From contig NZ_CP121647.1 in assembly GCF_029714305.1 (NCBI RefSeq), forward strand, positions 7,956,501 through 8,020,500: 64,000 nucleotides of DNA, in the 5' to 3' direction. Within the stretch, counting starts at the first letter, position 1. Each line of letters starts with the position of its first letter. The notes beneath the pieces are model-generated. The model was not told the origin of the DNA. It made no database searches and saw nothing but the letters and a program-made list of their open reading frames with translations. The DNA comes from Bradyrhizobium sp. CB3481 (lineage in GTDB: Bacteria > Pseudomonadota > Alphaproteobacteria > Rhizobiales > Xanthobacteraceae). Made by a program: the position numbers and the translations under genes. Below, piece by piece: positions 53,460 to 61,899 of the stretch.

Positions 53460-53490
53460 ATGTTGCATATATTCCGATTTGATGCAACAT
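53460..53490. promoter_or_regulatory. Palindromic operator between divergent amino-acid operons
   Basis: ATGTTGCAT (53460-53468) and ATGCAACAT (53482-53490) are perfect inverted arms with 13 bases between. The site occupies the 62-base gap between the RpiR-type gene and the permease genes. I infer that RpiR binds here and controls both directions. Confidence 0.8.
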
Positions 53491-53514
53491 ATGAAACGCG
53501 CCCCGCCAGGACGC

Positions 53515-54735
53515 ATGGCCGAAGATCGCTGCTGGAAGGATCCTTGTGCTGTGACGACATCGACGCCCGAACTCCGCCGCAGGCAATTGCGCTTCTCGCT
53601 GAGCCGCCAACAGATCATCGGCCTGATCTGGCAGGTCGTGGTAGTCGGGATAGCGGTCGGGATCGTCGCCTTCCTGTGGTCGAACGCCCTGCATAATCTG
53701 TCGGCGCGCCGGATTTCGACCGGCTTTGCCTTTCTCGGCCGCGAAGCCGGGATGCCGATCGCGGACACCTGGCTCGCCTATAGCCCGAAGGACCCTTACG
53801 TCCGCGCCTTCATTGTCGGCATCGTCAACACGCTGCGCGTCGCCGTGACCGGCATCGTGCTGGCAACGGTGCTCGGCACACTGATCGGCATTGCGCGGCT
53901 GTCGTCGAACTGGCTGCTGTCGCGGCTTGCCGCCGTCTACGTCGAATTGCTCCGCGACATTCCACTCTTGCTGCAACTCCTGTTCTGGTACGTGCTGATG
54001 CAGGGCCTGCCGGCGGCCCGCGCCGCGTGGAAACCGATCGAGGGCGTCTTTCTTTCCAACAGGGGGTTGGTGCTGCCCTCTATTCCGCTCGCGGAGGCGA
54101 ATTTGTGGGTGATCGCCGCAGCATTGGCCGGACTGGTTGCGCTCTTCATCGTGCGGCGGCAACTGACCGCGCGACACGAGGCCGACGGCAAGGTACGTCA
54201 TCTCTGGCCTTATACGCTGGCGCTTGTCGTCGGACTACCGGTGCTGGTGTCGCTCAGCCTCGGCGCATCCTGGACCATCACGATGCCGGAATTGCGCGGC
54301 TTCAATTTCGTCGGCGGGCTGACGCTGGCGCCGGAATATTTCGCGCTGCTGATCGCGCTCGTTACCTACACCTCGGCCTTCATCGCCGAGATCGTGCGCA
54401 GCGGCATCCAGGCTGTGCCGAGGGGACAATGGGATGCGGCAAACGCGCTGGGGCTGCGCCGCAGCTTCGTGCTGCAGCGTATCGTGCTGCCGCAGGCGCT
54501 GCGCGTGATCATTCCACCGATGACCAGCCAGTACCTGAACCTGACCAAGAACTCTTCGCTCGCGGTTGCGGTCGGCTACCAGGACGTTGTCTCGATCGCC
54601 AACACGACGCTGAACCAGACCGGCCAGGCGATCGAAGCCATTGCGCTGATCATGATGGTGTTCCTGACGATCAGCCTCAGCATCAGCCTGCTCATGAACT
54701 GGTACAATGCGCGTATCGCGCTGGTGGAGCGCTGA
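53515..54735 (+). CDS. Amino-acid ABC transporter permease, AapQ-like
   Basis: A permease of about 406 residues with roughly eight helices. The inner core (LRDIPLLLQLLFWYVLMQGL) and the EAA loop AEIVRSGIQAVPRGQWDAAN match the HisM/AapQ family. I place the start at ATG 53515, with AGGA three bases upstream. ATGs at 53482 and 53491 lie in or beside the operator, and GTG 53551 is also possible. It is followed by the second permease four bases on. The ATPase subunit is absent from the locus. Confidence 0.9.
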   Translation: MAEDRCWKDPCAVTTSTPELRRRQLRFSLSRQQIIGLIWQVVVVGIAVGIVAFLWSNALHNLSARRISTGFAFLGREAGMPIADTWLAYSPKDPYVRAFIVGIVNTLRVAVTGIVLATVLGTLIGIARLSSNWLLSRLAAVYVELLRDIPLLLQLLFWYVLMQGLPAARAAWKPIEGVFLSNRGLVLPSIPLAEANLWVIAAALAGLVALFIVRRQLTARHEADGKVRHLWPYTLALVVGLPVLVSLSLGASWTITMPELRGFNFVGGLTLAPEYFALLIALVTYTSAFIAEIVRSGIQAVPRGQWDAANALGLRRSFVLQRIVLPQALRVIIPPMTSQYLNLTKNSSLAVAVGYQDVVSIANTTLNQTGQAIEAIALIMMVFLTISLSISLLMNWYNARIALVER

Positions 54736-54739
54736 TCCC

Positions 54740-55861
54740 ATGACCTCGATATCGGAGGCTCCACAAAACCCGCTACCATTCAACAGCGCGCGAACCCGCA
54801 AGGTCCCGGGTGGCTATGTCACCCGCTGGCTGCGCGCCAACCTGTTCGCCTCGGTCACCTCCTCGCTCATTACCGTGATTCTCGTCGTGCTGCTCGGCAA
54901 GGCGCTGCTGAGCGTCGTGCAATGGGGTTACTGGAATGCGATCTGGTCGCTGCCCGGCGACCAGACCGCGGCCTGCCGATCGATCCGCGGGATCGGTGCT
55001 TGCTGGGCCGTGATCCCCGAAAAATACCGTTTCATCCTGTTCGGCACCTATCCATTCAATGAGCAATGGCGGCCGGCACTGGTCTGCCTGACGTTCATCG
55101 CGCTGTTCTTCGTGTCGAGCCGGCGCAGCTGGTGGCGCAAGGAGCTGGTGCTGCTCTGGGCGGCTGCGCTGGCGCTGATCGGCGTCCTGATGTGGGGCGG
55201 CATTTTCGGATTGAGCTACGTGCCGCAGGACCGCTGGGGCGGACTTCCGGTGACGCTGATCCTCGCGACATTCGGGCTCGCCTTCGGCTTTCCGCTCGGG
55301 ATCGTCGTGGCGCTGGGCCGCCGTTCGAAATTGCCGGCGATCCGCTCGCTCTGCGTGCTCTATGTCGAGCTGATCCGCGGCGTGCCGCTGATCAGCCTCC
55401 TGTTCATGGCGAGCGTGATGTTTCCGCTGTTCATGCCCGATGGTGTCAACATCGACAAGCTCTTGCGGGCGCAGATTGCCTTTGTGCTGTTCGCCGGCGC
55501 CTATCTTGCCGAAGTGATCCGCGGCGGGCTGCAGGCGGTGCCGCGCGGCCAGCACGACGCCGCCGACGCGCTCGGGCTCTCCTACTGGAAGAAGAACGGC
55601 CTGATCATCCTGCCGCAGGCGATCCGCCACGTGATCCCGCCGCTGGTGAACACCTTCATCGCCTTCTTCAAGGATACCAGCCTGGTGCTGATCATCGGCA
55701 TCTTCGACCTGCTGACGACGGCGAAGACCTCGATCATCGATCCGGCCTGGCAGCCGTTCAGTGTCGAAGTCTACCTGTTCGTGGCGCTGATCTATTTCCT
55801 GTTCTGCTTTGCGATGTCCCGCTACAGCCGCAGCCTGGAGGCGCAGTCGCGCCACAGCTGA
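54740..55861 (+). CDS. Amino-acid ABC transporter permease, AapM-like
   Basis: A 373-residue permease, the usual partner of AapQ, with signature AEVIRGGLQAVPRGQHDAAD and helices such as GLPVTLILATFGLAFGFPLG. It begins four bases after the first permease stop, at ATG 54740 (MTSISEAPQNP). Both act with the AapJ-like binding protein encoded on the other side of the operator. No aapP-like ATPase gene follows; the next gene is a convergent chemoreceptor. Confidence 0.92.
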   Translation: MTSISEAPQNPLPFNSARTRKVPGGYVTRWLRANLFASVTSSLITVILVVLLGKALLSVVQWGYWNAIWSLPGDQTAACRSIRGIGACWAVIPEKYRFILFGTYPFNEQWRPALVCLTFIALFFVSSRRSWWRKELVLLWAAALALIGVLMWGGIFGLSYVPQDRWGGLPVTLILATFGLAFGFPLGIVVALGRRSKLPAIRSLCVLYVELIRGVPLISLLFMASVMFPLFMPDGVNIDKLLRAQIAFVLFAGAYLAEVIRGGLQAVPRGQHDAADALGLSYWKKNGLIILPQAIRHVIPPLVNTFIAFFKDTSLVLIIGIFDLLTTAKTSIIDPAWQPFSVEVYLFVALIYFLFCFAMSRYSRSLEAQSRHS

Positions 55862-55908
55862 CAGCGAGGGGGCCGCCGCGGAACGGCGGACCAGCCGAAC
55901 GCGACGAC

Positions 55909-58035
55909 CTATGCCGCCTTGATGCGGGCCAGGAAGCGGCCGACCTCGTTGCTGAGCGCTTCGGACTCTGCCGCAAGGCCATCGGAAGATTCCAGAACGT
56001 CGGAGGCGGTCTCGCCGGTCTGGTTGGCCGCGTTCGAGACGCCGACGATGTTGTTGGAGACGTTCTGCGTGCCGGCAGCAGCCTGCTGGATGTTACGCGC
56101 GATCTCCGCCGTCGCCGCGCCCTGCTGTTCGACCGCGGAAGCAACGGTGGTGGCAATCTCCGACATCTTGTCGATGATCTGGCCGATGCCCTTGATGGTA
56201 TCCACCGCTTCCTGGGTCGAGTCCTGAATGGCCGCGACCTGCGCGGTGATGCCTTCGGTGGCGCGCGCGGTCTGCGTGGCAAGGTTCTTGACCTCGGAGG
56301 CGACGACAGCAAAGCCCCTGCCGGCCTCCCCTGCGCGCGCCGCTTCGATGGTCGCGTTCAGCGCCAAGAGGTTGGTCTGCGCGGCAATGGTATTGATCAA
56401 GCCGACTACCTCGCCGATGCGGTTCGCTGCGCTGGCAAGCTCGGTGACCGTGACTTCGCTCTTCGCCACCTGCTCGACGGCCTGGGCCGCGATCCGTGCG
56501 GATTCGCCGACCTGCCGGGAAATCTCCCCGATCGAGCTCGATAGTTCCTCGGTCGCCGACGCCACCGTCTGGACGTTCGTCGCGGCCTGTTCCGAGGCGG
56601 ATGCGACCGCGCCGGTCTGTTCCTTGGCCTGCGCCGCGACCAGCGACATCTTCTCCGCTGAACCCTTCATGCGAGAGGCGGCGTTCGACACCGCGGCCAG
56701 CGCGCTGGTTGCGCCGTCGTTGAACTCGCGCGTCAACTGGTCGATCAGCGCGGCCTGCCGTTGCTTCGCCTCCTGCTCGGCAGCCTTTTCCGCCGCGGCC
56801 GCGTTGGCCTGGACGATGCCTTCGCGGAATACCGACAGCGCTTCCGCCATCTGGCCGATCTCGTCGCCACCGCGCTTCGTATCGACCTCGGCCGAGAGGT
56901 CGCCATCGGCAAGACGCGTCATGGTCTTCTCCAGGCCGACCAGCCGCGCCACCAGATTGCGGCCGATATAGAACCAGACGAATAGCGCGGCGCCGGCGAC
57001 GCTGATCGCCGCGATCATCAGCATGACGGAAGTACCAAAGCCGATCGCCTCATCGGACCGGTCGGTGGCCTCCTTGGTCTTGTTGGTGACAGCCTTGACC
57101 TGGGCGGCGACTTCCTTGGCAAGCTCGCCGGTCAGGCCGCGCGTCTCGTCCAGCAGTTTCTGGCCGAGCTGGCTCGCGGCAAGCTCCTTGCGGCGCGTCT
57201 CGAAGATCGTTTCGCCCGAGCCGAGCTTCAGCCAGGCCTCGCCCGCCTTCGGCAGGCCTTCGGTCGGCTGCAGGGTGTTGACGATATCGAGCTTCTCCTC
57301 GACCTTGGCCGACATCGCCTTGAAATTCTTCTCCAGTGTCGCAACGCTTTCGGCGTTCGGCGCGACCGCCGCGCGGTCCAAGAGACTCGACGCCAGATTG
57401 ACGAAGCCGACCAGGTCGGCAAAGCCCTGCGACACCGGCACCTGGGTCGAAACCAGCTTGAGCAGCGTCATCATGGTCTGGTTGGCGTCGCCGCCGAGCG
57501 TCATCGAGACCATGGTGATGTCGGCTTGGGCCTTTTCACCGGCCGGAAGCAGAACGTCGTTGAGCTTAGTCTGCGTGTTCTGGGCGGCCTTCACGATCTC
57601 TTCGCCGCGGGCGCTGAGCTTGAGGCGATCGTCGACGGCGCCATCGAGCGCAGCCAGCTTGGTATTCATGGCCGCGATCAGCGTCTTCAGCCGGTCGATC
57701 GCCTCGCGATCGGATTGCGTGCGGGCGACGTCGTCGAGCCGCTTGGCGATGCCGTCCTGACGTGCCTTTAGCGCGGCCATTTCCTGCTGCCGCTGCGCCT
57801 GCGATTTTGCCGCCAGCAGCGTCGGCGCGGAACCGGCGAGCGCCTGGGTGTCCGTCTGCAATCCCAGCGTTTCGACAATCTCGGGAATGTTGCGGCCGGC
57901 AACGCCGTGGAAAAGATCGCGAACCTGCGAGAACATCAGCCAGGCGGCGCCGCCCGCGATGACGGTGGTCCCCGATACCGCAGCGAAAGCGAAGAAAAGC
58001 TTGGCCCGGATGCCGAGTTTGCGAGTTGATGTCAC
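55909..58035 (-). CDS. Methyl-accepting chemotaxis protein with large helical periplasmic domain
   Basis: A 708-residue receptor: membrane helix at about 13-35, a long helical ligand domain (about 40-345) resembling helical-bimodular (HBM) sensors, a second helix (MLMIAAISVAGAALFVWFYI), HAMP and a signalling domain with tip [24 protein letters not shown] at 58035 with GAGGA seven bases upstream is a better start than TTG 58050. It lies directly downstream of an orphan TRAP binding protein gene, which suggests the two work together. HBM domains in relatives sense organic acids. Confidence 0.94.
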   Translation of the reverse strand: MTSTRKLGIRAKLFFAFAAVSGTTVIAGGAAWLMFSQVRDLFHGVAGRNIPEIVETLGLQTDTQALAGSAPTLLAAKSQAQRQQEMAALKARQDGIAKRLDDVARTQSDREAIDRLKTLIAAMNTKLAALDGAVDDRLKLSARGEEIVKAAQNTQTKLNDVLLPAGEKAQADITMVSMTLGGDANQTMMTLLKLVSTQVPVSQGFADLVGFVNLASSLLDRAAVAPNAESVATLEKNFKAMSAKVEEKLDIVNTLQPTEGLPKAGEAWLKLGSGETIFETRRKELAASQLGQKLLDETRGLTGELAKEVAAQVKAVTNKTKEATDRSDEAIGFGTSVMLMIAAISVAGAALFVWFYIGRNLVARLVGLEKTMTRLADGDLSAEVDTKRGGDEIGQMAEALSVFREGIVQANAAAAEKAAEQEAKQRQAALIDQLTREFNDGATSALAAVSNAASRMKGSAEKMSLVAAQAKEQTGAVASASEQAATNVQTVASATEELSSSIGEISRQVGESARIAAQAVEQVAKSEVTVTELASAANRIGEVVGLINTIAAQTNLLALNATIEAARAGEAGRGFAVVASEVKNLATQTARATEGITAQVAAIQDSTQEAVDTIKGIGQIIDKMSEIATTVASAVEQQGAATAEIARNIQQAAAGTQNVSNNIVGVSNAANQTGETASDVLESSDGLAAESEALSNEVGRFLARIKAA

Positions 58036-58071
58036 GGTCTGTTTCCTCAATTCTTGAGCGCAGCTTGTTCT

Positions 58072-59127
58072 TTACCTGGCGGCAAGCTTGTACTGCTGGA
58101 CCAATTCCCTGGCGCGGGCATAAAGCCGCTCGCCGTCAATGCCGAGCTTGGCCATGTTGACCTTCCATTCGGCGACCGCCGGCGCGGTGACCCGCTGCAG
58201 ATCGGCGCGCTGGTCGTCCGTAAAGGCGAGCGCTGCAAAACGCGGATCGCTCTGCAGCTTCTTCTTGGTAACGGCTTCCTGCGCCTCGCGGATGCGTGCG
58301 CTGCCCATGGCGAGGTCGGAAGAATGCTTTTCGATGATCTTCTTCAGATCCGATGGCATCGATTCCCACGTGGCGCGGTTCATGACGATCATCAGCGCCG
58401 GCGCCGCCAGCCGCGCATCGATCACGACCTTGAGCTGGTCGACGAGAAACTTGCCGCCCGCGCCCTTGGTCGTGGTCGTGGAGTCCCAGCCATAGGCGAT
58501 CGCATCGACATAACCGCTGGCGATCGTGTCGCCGATCATATTGAGGGGAATGCCGAGCGGCACCGCACCGAGCTTGGCGAGCGCGACACCCACCGTCGTG
58601 CTGGGCGTGCGCATCCGCAGGCCGCGGAAATCTTTTACCGACTGGATCTTCTTGCCGGTCGTGAAGATCGGATAGGGCGGCAACACATAAAGGCCGAGCA
58701 CCTTGACCGAGGCGTAGTCCTTGTCGAGCAGGCCTTCCTTGTAGAGCGACATCATCGCCGAGGTGCCCGAGATCGAGTTATCGAACATGAAGGGCAGTTC
58801 CATCACTGATGATTGCGGGAAGCGGCCCGGATGGTATCCCTGCACGGTCGCCGCCATCTCGATGGCGCCCTTCTCGACCATGGTGAACAGCTCGGCCGGC
58901 TTGCCGTAACCGCCGATCGGCTTCAGCGCCACTTCGATGCGTCCGCCGGACTCCTCTTCGACCGCCTTGGCAAACGGCAGCAGGACCTGATCGTAGGCCG
59001 GCGTGTTTTCGGTGTTGATCGAGCCGAAACGCAGAACCACATCCGCAGCAGATGCAGGCGTCACGAAGAAGGTAGCGAGACCAAGCAGGGCTGTGGCCGC
59101 GGATGGAATCCTGGTGCGGGAGAACAT
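58072..59127 (-). CDS. TRAP transporter solute-binding protein (DctP-like), orphan
   Basis: A 351-residue periplasmic receptor with a signal peptide cut near Ala27. The DctP family core is visible (VVLRFGSINTENTPAYDQVL, LKPIGGYGKPAELFTMVEKG, FRGLRMRTPSTTVGVALAKL). AGGA six bases upstream supports ATG 59127. No dctQ or dctM gene is nearby; instead a chemoreceptor gene follows, 36 bases after the stop. It may deliver its ligand to the chemoreceptor or to a distant TRAP permease. The ligand is probably a carboxylate. Confidence 0.92.
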   Translation of the reverse strand: MFSRTRIPSAATALLGLATFFVTPASAADVVLRFGSINTENTPAYDQVLLPFAKAVEEESGGRIEVALKPIGGYGKPAELFTMVEKGAIEMAATVQGYHPGRFPQSSVMELPFMFDNSISGTSAMMSLYKEGLLDKDYASVKVLGLYVLPPYPIFTTGKKIQSVKDFRGLRMRTPSTTVGVALAKLGAVPLGIPLNMIGDTIASGYVDAIAYGWDSTTTTKGAGGKFLVDQLKVVIDARLAAPALMIVMNRATWESMPSDLKKIIEKHSSDLAMGSARIREAQEAVTKKKLQSDPRFAALAFTDDQRADLQRVTAPAVAEWKVNMAKLGIDGERLYARARELVQQYKLAAR

Positions 59128-59374
59128 TCTGTTTCCTTGATCACCGTCAGCTGTCGAGTTCGGCTCGCAGCAACTGTCGGTCGCATGGCGGGTCCTTGAC
59201 AGCATCGACCATAGCTTTCGCGAATTAATCGCGGGTAAAGCTTGCAACGGGGCTAAGGCTCCGTAGGAACACGGATTCTCTTCCGCAAAAAAGAATGACG
59301 GCCGTCATTCTTCGCGAAGCCTCGTATGAATTGGTCGACCCGTCAGCGGTTGGTAGGCCCGGCGTCTCGGCGCG

Positions 59375-59737
59375 CTACACCTTCACCAGGCTTTCGAAGC
59401 CGCCATAGATCATCCGCTTGCCGTCGAACGGCGGCGAAGTGTCTTTCCCGAACATGTCCTTGAGCCGTGGGTCCGCCATCACCTTGGCGTTGATCTTGTC
59501 GCGCTGGGCGCGCGACTTATAGGTAATCCAGGCGAACACGACGACTTCGCCCGGCTTCAGCTTGACGCTGCGCGGGAACGAGGTGAACTTGCCGACCTTG
59601 ACGTCGTCAGCGACCCATTCGCGATAATCCAGCGCGCCGTATTCGCGCCAGATCTTGCCGCACTTCTTCGAAATGCGGATATAGGCTTCGAGATTCTTCT
59701 TGGGCACGGGAACGATGAAGCCGTCGACGTAAGGCAT
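59375..59737 (-). CDS. DUF1428 family protein
   Basis: A 120-residue protein of the DUF1428 (dimeric alpha/beta barrel) family: YVDGFIVPVPKKNLEAYIRI, YREWVADDVKVGKFTSFPRS and KPGEVVVFAWITYKSRAQRD. GAGGA about eight bases before ATG 59737 supports the start. It lies on the same strand as the DUF899 and AHSA1 genes but behind a family B repeat, so it may be a separate unit. The function is unknown. Confidence 0.88.
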   Translation of the reverse strand: MPYVDGFIVPVPKKNLEAYIRISKKCGKIWREYGALDYREWVADDVKVGKFTSFPRSVKLKPGEVVVFAWITYKSRAQRDKINAKVMADPRLKDMFGKDTSPPFDGKRMIYGGFESLVKV

Positions 59738-59763
59738 TACGAGTTTCCTCTTCACGTTGAAGA

Positions 59764-59877
59764 CGTCATTGCGAGCGCAGCGAAGCAATCCACCTATCCG
59801 TCGTGCCGTGACATGGATTGCTTCGCGGAGCCTGTCATCGGGTGCGCGGGCGCGCGACCCGTTGGCTCGCAATGACG
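59764..59877. repeat. Palindromic repeat, family B, copy 2
   Basis: CGTCATTGCGAGCGCAGCGA begins the element, GCTCGCAATGACG ends it, and GAAGCAATCCA / TGGATTGCTTC mirror inside. It is longer than the other copies because of an extra GC-rich hairpin (GGTGCGCGGGCGCGCGACCC). It lies between two minus-strand genes. Confidence 0.85.
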
Positions 59878-59886
59878 GCGTACCTT

Positions 59887-60621
59887 TCAGCTACGGCAAC
59901 AAGATGCCTGAACTGGCGACGGCTGGTACTGGTCACGTAGCCGCACCCAGTCCATCGGATAGGGCAGGCCTTCCTCATGACGCCCGAGCGGGGTGAGGTC
60001 GAGATAATGATAGGCGGCATTCATCATGTCGAGGCCGCGCGCATAGCAGGAATAGGTATGGAAGATACTCCCGGCCTCGTCGCGATAGAACACGCTGATG
60101 CCGGGCGCCTCTTCGCTTCCGAACGGCGTGGTCCCGAAATTGTAGTTGCCGCCCGCCTCGATCTGCTCCGGCGTGAACGAGACGCCGAAATCGTAGTTGA
60201 AATCGTTGCCGCCGGACGACAGCCAGTTGAAGGTCCAGCCCATCCGCTGCTTGAATGCAACGAGCTTTTCCAGCGGCGCACGCGAGATCGCGACCATCGT
60301 CGTATCGCGGGCGGCGAGGTGCGGGATCATGCGCTCGAAGCCGTCAGCCCAGAATGAGCAGCTCTTGCACGCTTCATCCCAATCGGGCGCGAACATCAGG
60401 TGCTGGACGACGAGCTGGCTGCGGCCCTTGAAGAGGTCGTCGAGCGACACTTTCCCTTCGGGGCCGTCGAACAGATAGTCCTTGTCGACCTTGACCCATG
60501 GCAGCGCGCGGCGCTCCTCGGCCAGACGCTCGCGCGCGTGGGTGTACTCCTTCTCATGCGCAAGGTGAGCCTTGCGCGCGGCGATCCATTCCTCGCGGGA
60601 GACGGCGGGGTGCGATGGCAT
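59887..60621 (-). CDS. DUF899 family thioredoxin-like protein
   Basis: A 244-residue protein of the DUF899 family (thioredoxin-like fold): ALPWVKVDKDYLFDGPEGKV, QHLMFAPDWDEACKSCSFWA and MGWTFNWLSSGGNDFNYDFG. CKSC stands at the place of a redox motif. A Cys pair at the extreme C-terminus (ASCCRS) is unusual. AGGAG seven bases upstream supports ATG 60621. It is third in the ArsR/AHSA1 operon, 15 bases after the AHSA1 stop. Enzymatic activity is unproven. Confidence 0.87.
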   Translation of the reverse strand: MPSHPAVSREEWIAARKAHLAHEKEYTHARERLAEERRALPWVKVDKDYLFDGPEGKVSLDDLFKGRSQLVVQHLMFAPDWDEACKSCSFWADGFERMIPHLAARDTTMVAISRAPLEKLVAFKQRMGWTFNWLSSGGNDFNYDFGVSFTPEQIEAGGNYNFGTTPFGSEEAPGISVFYRDEAGSIFHTYSCYARGLDMMNAAYHYLDLTPLGRHEEGLPYPMDWVRLRDQYQPSPVQASCCRS

Positions 60622-60636
60622 GATCGGCTCCTGTGT

Positions 60637-61119
60637 TCAGGCCAGATAGCTTTCGAGCTTGCCGAGGAATTCCGTCCAGCCGCGCTGATGATTGTCGCGC
60701 GCCTTCTCGTCGACGAACTGGGCGTGGTTGAAGACGAGCAGCGAGCCGCCGCCATCCGGCCTGATCGAAATGGTTACCAGCGATTCCCGCTCCGGCGTGG
60801 AATGCCATGCCCAGCTGAAGACCAGCTTCTGGTTCGGCACCACCTCGCGATAGACGCCGCCGACCTCATTATAATTGCCATTGGCGCGGAAGCTGATGCG
60901 ATAGCGGCCGCCGACGCGCAGGTCGATATCGGCCTTGACCGAGCCCTCCTCGACCGAGACAGGCCCGAACCATTGCACTAGCCTTTGCGGGTCGGCCCAC
61001 GCGGCGTAGATTTTTTCGGGCGCGGCGCTGAACCGGCGCGTGAGCGTGAGGCTGGGCCGCGCGGCGAGTTCGGCGTCGCTGACGGTGTCGTGCTTGGCAA
61101 GGCTTGACTGGGTGGCCAT
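60637..61119 (-). CDS. SRPBCC/AHSA1-family protein
   Basis: A 160-residue START-like fold protein (AHSA1 group): LTLTRRFSAAPEKIYAAWAD, LVQWFGPVSVEEGSVKADID, RYRISFRANGNYNEVGGVYR and GWTEFLGKLESYLA. It binds hydrophobic ligands or proteins in relatives. GGAGGAA seven bases before ATG 61119 is a good site. Its first 142 bases overlap the 3' end of the ArsR gene in another frame. ArsR plus AHSA1 pairs are common and usually co-transcribed. Confidence 0.9.
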   Translation of the reverse strand: MATQSSLAKHDTVSDAELAARPSLTLTRRFSAAPEKIYAAWADPQRLVQWFGPVSVEEGSVKADIDLRVGGRYRISFRANGNYNEVGGVYREVVPNQKLVFSWAWHSTPERESLVTISIRPDGGGSLLVFNHAQFVDEKARDNHQRGWTEFLGKLESYLA

Positions 61120-61448
61120 GGGTCTTCCTCCACAAAAGCAGCAAGGCGGTCGAGAGCATCGGACCAGAAGCGCCGGTAGCGATTGAGCCACTCCATCGCC
61201 TCCTCCATCGGCTGCGCGGTCAGCCGGCACGCGACCGTGCGGCCGGTCTTTTCGCGCGCGATCAACCCTGCATCCGACAGCACATCGAGATGCTTCATGA
61301 TCGCGGGCAGCGACATCGAAAACGGTTGCGCCAATTCGCTCACCGACAGGCTCTCACGACTGCCGAGCCGCGCCAGCAGCGCGCGCCTGGTCGGATCGGA
61401 AAGCGCGGCAAAGGTGCGATCGAGGGCGGCTTCTTGATACTTAACCAT
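60978..61448 (-). CDS. ArsR-family regulator
   Basis: A 156-residue regulator with the winged helix LDRTFAALSDPTRRALLARL, LSVSELAQPFSMSLPAIMKH and LDVLSDAGLIAREKTGRTVA. The core ends near residue 110; the remaining Pro/Ser/Arg-rich residues (PPSQALPSTTPSATP) overlap the AHSA1 gene by 142 bases. No Cys metal site is seen, so it is probably not a metal sensor. A good promoter and a palindrome cover its start, so it probably represses itself. Confidence 0.9.
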   Translation of the reverse strand: MVKYQEAALDRTFAALSDPTRRALLARLGSRESLSVSELAQPFSMSLPAIMKHLDVLSDAGLIAREKTGRTVACRLTAQPMEEAMEWLNRYRRFWSDALDRLAAFVEEDPWPPSQALPSTTPSATPNSPRGPASRSRAGSAPRPKKSTPRGPTRKG

Positions 61449-61483
61449 AAGGTTTAGTATAAAGGCAAAAAGAACGCCGTCAA
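61438..61483 (-). promoter_or_regulatory. Promoter and operator of the ArsR operon, predicted leaderless
   Basis: On the minus strand, TTGACG (61483-61478) and TATACT (61461-61456) are 16 bases apart. The -10 ends seven bases before the ATG at 61448, so transcription should begin at or next to that codon. A palindrome TACTTAACC-ATAA-GGTTTAGTA (61438-61459, one mismatch) covers the start. Confidence 0.65.
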
Positions 61484-61571
61484 GCCGGCGTTCGCATCAC
61501 GTGTCCGCGAGTTCGGCTAGGTCGAGCCCGCGACGTCAATCAGGTCGTCCGGGAAGAATTCGCGGCTCCGA

Positions 61572-61826
61572 TCAATAGTCCCGGTAAATCCGCATCCGCT
61601 GCTGCTGGCCGAAAGCGGCGCGCGGATTGATATTGCAATACAGCCCTCGTCCGGACGCCGCCGCCAGGCACTGGTTATAGGAGGCGTAGGAGCAGTCGCC
61701 GGGAATGCCGATGCCGCGGCCCTGGAGGCAATAGGGGTAGTCATAGGCCGCCGCCGGAGAACTGCCGACGGAGGTAGCAATTGTCGCCGCTGATAGCGCC
61801 AACAGTGCCAACATTGCATTGCGCAT
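61572..61826 (-). CDS. DUF3551-family exported small protein
   Basis: An 84-residue protein with signal peptide MRNAMLALLALSAATIATSV cut near Ala27. The mature part YCLQGRGIGIPGDCSYASYN then QCLAAASGRGLYCNINP has four cysteines and the DUF3551 pattern common in bradyrhizobia. AAGGAGAT about eight bases upstream supports the ATG. The function is unknown; disulfide-stabilised secretion is likely. A perfect nine-base inverted repeat lies at 61852-61887 in its upstream region, and a CRP/FNR-like site at 61900. Confidence 0.87.
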   Translation of the reverse strand: MRNAMLALLALSAATIATSVGSSPAAAYDYPYCLQGRGIGIPGDCSYASYNQCLAAASGRGLYCNINPRAAFGQQQRMRIYRDY

Positions 61827-61899
61827 CTTGGATCTCCTTCACGTCACGCGGGAGCCGCGGCGTCTTTGCAATAAAACACCGCGGCTCTACCGTTGTTCC

